Below, piece by piece: positions 62,312 to 64,000 of a stretch of DNA of 64,000 nucleotides (the first letter of the stretch is position 1; the number at the start of each line of letters is the position of its first letter). This DNA is from Shewanella marinintestina (GTDB lineage Bacteria > Pseudomonadota > Gammaproteobacteria > Enterobacterales > Shewanellaceae). The DNA lies in assembly GCF_023283845.1 (NCBI RefSeq), contig NZ_JAKILC010000003.1, forward strand, positions 1-64,000. Reading direction: 5' to 3'. A program made the translations under genes and the position numbers. The notes below the pieces were generated by a model. It made no database searches. It worked only from the letters and a program-made list of their open reading frames with translations, and was not told the DNA's origin.

Positions 62312-63478
62312 ATGGCTCATATTCGTATTCGCCCCAATGGGCGTATTCAGTTCGACTTACACCTCTATGGCTGCCGCTTTCGTGAAGGCACTAAACTCAT
62401 GGCCACACCTAAAAACCTCGCTAGTGCCAAAGCCACCCTCAAGCAAATGAATGCTGAAATTGATTTAGGCAGTTTTCAATACCGTGATTACTTTCCAAAA
62501 AGTAAAAAAGTCGCCAAGTTTGAAAAGCTCCAACGAGATAAATATCCCGACCGCCAATATCCATTTTTTGATACCTTTGCTAATCAATGGTTTGAACGAC
62601 AAAAAGCCAAATGGAAAAATAGTTACCGCGATACTGTGCGTAATACACTGGATAAATACTTAATCCCACAGTTTGGCAATACTTTGATCAACGAAGTCAC
62701 TTTATCGCAAGTTGACTTTTTTCGTCAGACATTAATGGAAGGCGAGAAAAAAGATGGTTCACGACTGTTATCGAATAGGCGCATCAATAACATTCTGTGG
62801 CCGTTAGTGGCGATAGTGAGCCTTGCTGCCGAAGAATGTAAATTTGATTATTCATTGAGGCGCTATCGCTCTCTCAAAGAAGAAAAAGCAGAATCACACC
62901 CAATGACTATTGATGAGGTTAGACAATTTTTAACTCACGTGCCGAAACAGTGGAAAGATTACTTTATCGTCCGCTTTTGGACTGGGATGAGAAGCTGTGA
63001 AGTACATGGATTGGAATGGCAGCATATCGATTTTGACCACCGTTTAATCCGGATTAGACAAAACTGGGTCAATGGTGAAACATGTGATGTTAAAACGCCT
63101 AAATCGCGTAGAGAATTGAAGATGTGTGAGTCGGTGTATGAAGCATTTAAGCGGCTAAAAGATGCAAGCCAATCGGATTCAAACTTTGTGTTTATCGGAC
63201 CGTCTGGCACACCATTAGAAACCCACTATGTGAGTAGAAAGCTCTGGTATCCAACGCTTAAAAAGGCAGGGTTAAAACTACGACGACCGTACGAAACACG
63301 CCATACGGCAGCCGTTTTGCATATAGCGGCACACGAAAATCCGCTGTATGTGTCACAGATGCTAGGCCACAGCGATACTCGCTTGCTATTTGATGTGTAT
63401 GCACCTTATGTAGCTAATGCTTCTAGAACGGACGGTAAGGCTTTTGATTCGTTGATGAGGGAAAACGGACTTAATTAG
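62312..63478 (+). CDS. tyrosine-type site-specific integrase
   Basis: The 388-aa phage-type integrase has an N-terminal arm-binding domain (M-A-H-I-R-I-R-P-N-G-R-I-Q-F-D, residues 1-65), a SAM-like core-binding domain (about 80-180), and a catalytic domain with T-G-M-R-S near 223, Y-E-T-R-H near 326 and G-H-S-D-T-R-L-L-F-D-V-Y with the nucleophile near 361. I use the ATG at 62312, which has GGAGG five bases upstream; an ATG at 62300 adds four residues. It is independent of the trio operon and may drive its own element. Confidence 0.93.
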   Translation: MAHIRIRPNGRIQFDLHLYGCRFREGTKLMATPKNLASAKATLKQMNAEIDLGSFQYRDYFPKSKKVAKFEKLQRDKYPDRQYPFFDTFANQWFERQKAKWKNSYRDTVRNTLDKYLIPQFGNTLINEVTLSQVDFFRQTLMEGEKKDGSRLLSNRRINNILWPLVAIVSLAAEECKFDYSLRRYRSLKEEKAESHPMTIDEVRQFLTHVPKQWKDYFIVRFWTGMRSCEVHGLEWQHIDFDHRLIRIRQNWVNGETCDVKTPKSRRELKMCESVYEAFKRLKDASQSDSNFVFIGPSGTPLETHYVSRKLWYPTLKKAGLKLRRPYETRHTAAVLHIAAHENPLYVSQMLGHSDTRLLFDVYAPYVANASRTDGKAFDSLMRENGLN

Positions 63479-63540
63479 CACTACTTACTATCGAGAGTGA
63501 GTACGGAGCTGTATGCTCGATAATAATTAAGTATTGTTTC

Positions 63541-63583
63541 AAAAAATAAATGCTATTCACCTTCAATGTGAATAGCATTTTTC
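63541..63583. terminator. bidirectional terminator between integrase and epimerase
   Basis: A 13-bp stem (AAATGCTATTCAC with GTGAATAGCATTT, 7-nt loop) has A and T runs on both sides. It lies between convergent genes at the right edge of the island. Confidence 0.9.
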
Positions 63584-63602
63584 AATGTGATGTAATTAAA
63601 GC

Positions 63603-64000
63603 TTACTTGTTATAAAACTCTCGATACCACCGAATGAATTCAGCAACGCCTTCTTTAACACCAACTTTAGGCTTATAGCCAGTTGCTTCAAATAAATCCT
63701 CAACATCAGCATAGGTCTGATAAACATCCCCAGGCTGCATTTCTCGGAAGTTCTTCTTAGCTTCTATTCCCAGCTCTTCTTCAATGGCTTTAACGAAACC
63801 CATTAAGTTAATTGGAGAGCCATGGCCTATATTATACACAGCATAAGGTGCAGAACTCGTTGCTGGAGAACCTGCCTCAACAGTCCAAGATGCATCTCTA
63901 TTTGGAATGACATCTGCTATGCGCACAACACCTTCAACAATATCATCTACATGAGTAAAGTCACGCCACATGTCACCATTATTATTGATGTCAATAGTTT
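63603..64000 (-). CDS. second UDP-glucuronate 4-epimerase (partial, runs off the window)
   Basis: The C-terminal 132 or so residues of an SDR epimerase are present, and the frame stays open to the window end. R-D-F-T-H-V-D-D-I-V-E-G-V-V-R and Y-N-I-G-H-G-S-P-I-N-L-M match the epimerase at 43473-44483, including the unusual A-T-S-S-A-P-Y segment. The two differ at many positions, so they are paralogues or alleles of different origin, not a recent duplication. The start lies beyond 64000. Confidence 0.93.
   Translation of the reverse strand, partial: TIDINNNGDMWRDFTHVDDIVEGVVRIADVIPNRDASWTVEAGSPATSSAPYAVYNIGHGSPINLMGFVKAIEEELGIEAKKNFREMQPGDVYQTYADVEDLFEATGYKPKVGVKEGVAEFIRWYREFYNK

Larger units (their letters stand above)
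50250..63540. mobile_element. putative genomic island with gamma-mobile-trio-like recombination genes
   Basis: The segment separates a wbpM-like gene from a second UDP-glucuronate epimerase in a polysaccharide biosynthesis region. It holds XRE, Fic, a Fic remnant, an orphan gene, a recombinase/integrase operon and a separate integrase, with long non-coding gaps, unlike the compact flanks. The ends are approximate; I could not identify direct repeats or att sites. Confidence 0.55.

Overview
The window reads as a chromosomal segment of a marine gammaproteobacterium, most likely Shewanella. The reasons are the gene block maiA, fahA, tyrR, phhB, phhA, galU, galE, napF-like, bactofilin, the HepT/MntA pair inside a polysaccharide region, and moderate AT richness. 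This assignment comes from remembered gene order and protein families; no search was run.

Layout. 1-205: two identical tRNA-Val(UAC) genes in tandem. 362-3056: a small unknown gene, then a divergent MFS exporter/LysR pair (ynfM/ynfL-like). 3127-8217: phenylalanine/tyrosine catabolism (phhA, phhB, fahA, maiA) with its regulator tyrR and candidate TyrR boxes. 8737-15637: galU, galE, an orphan NapF-like ferredoxin, a bactofilin, a DUF2982-like membrane protein, elyC-like, mak-like fructokinase and cysQ. 15845-21208: an overlapping GH3/GH16 beta-glucan pair, then a Wzi-like outer-membrane protein. 21364-23257: an enlarged rmlD-like gene and a ycdX-like PHP phosphoesterase.

23368-41148 is the most interesting native region. 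A LuxU-like Hpt protein and a LuxO/SypG-like sigma-54 activator stand divergent to a partner-switching module (REC-PP2C phosphatase, RsbW-like kinase, STAS protein) and a polysaccharide export and assembly operon. That operon encodes a Wza/SypC-like exporter, a chain-length protein, a ligase/polymerase, a Wzx flippase, a GT2, a three-domain sugar transferase fusion, a degenerate nucleotidyltransferase fusion, and TagD- and TagB-like glycerol-phosphate enzymes. I see four candidate sigma-54 promoters in front of its transcription units. Each has a LuxO-box-like dyad (core GCA-N3-TGC or a close variant) upstream, and in three of the four the dyad lies 71-75 bp from the -24 element. A 13-copy heptamer repeat abuts one of these dyads. 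The whole resembles the Vibrio fischeri syp biofilm locus with a teichoic-acid-like addition.

41345-50222: the MntA/HepT toxin-antitoxin pair, then nucleotide-sugar genes on the minus strand (rmlC, UDP-glucuronate 4-epimerase, ugd, rmlB, rmlA, wbpM/capD-like). They are separated by a composite intergenic repeat family whose copies touch the stop codons of neighbouring genes.

About 50.3-63.5 kb is an apparent genomic island. It lies between the wbpM-like gene and a second, divergent UDP-glucuronate epimerase that runs off the window. It carries an XRE regulator, an intact Fic protein with a decayed partial copy beside it, an unknown 257-aa protein, a tight four-gene operon that looks like a gamma-mobile-trio (small protein, recombinase, very large integrase) plus a fourth protein that resembles the DnaN sliding clamp by eye, and a separate tyrosine integrase.
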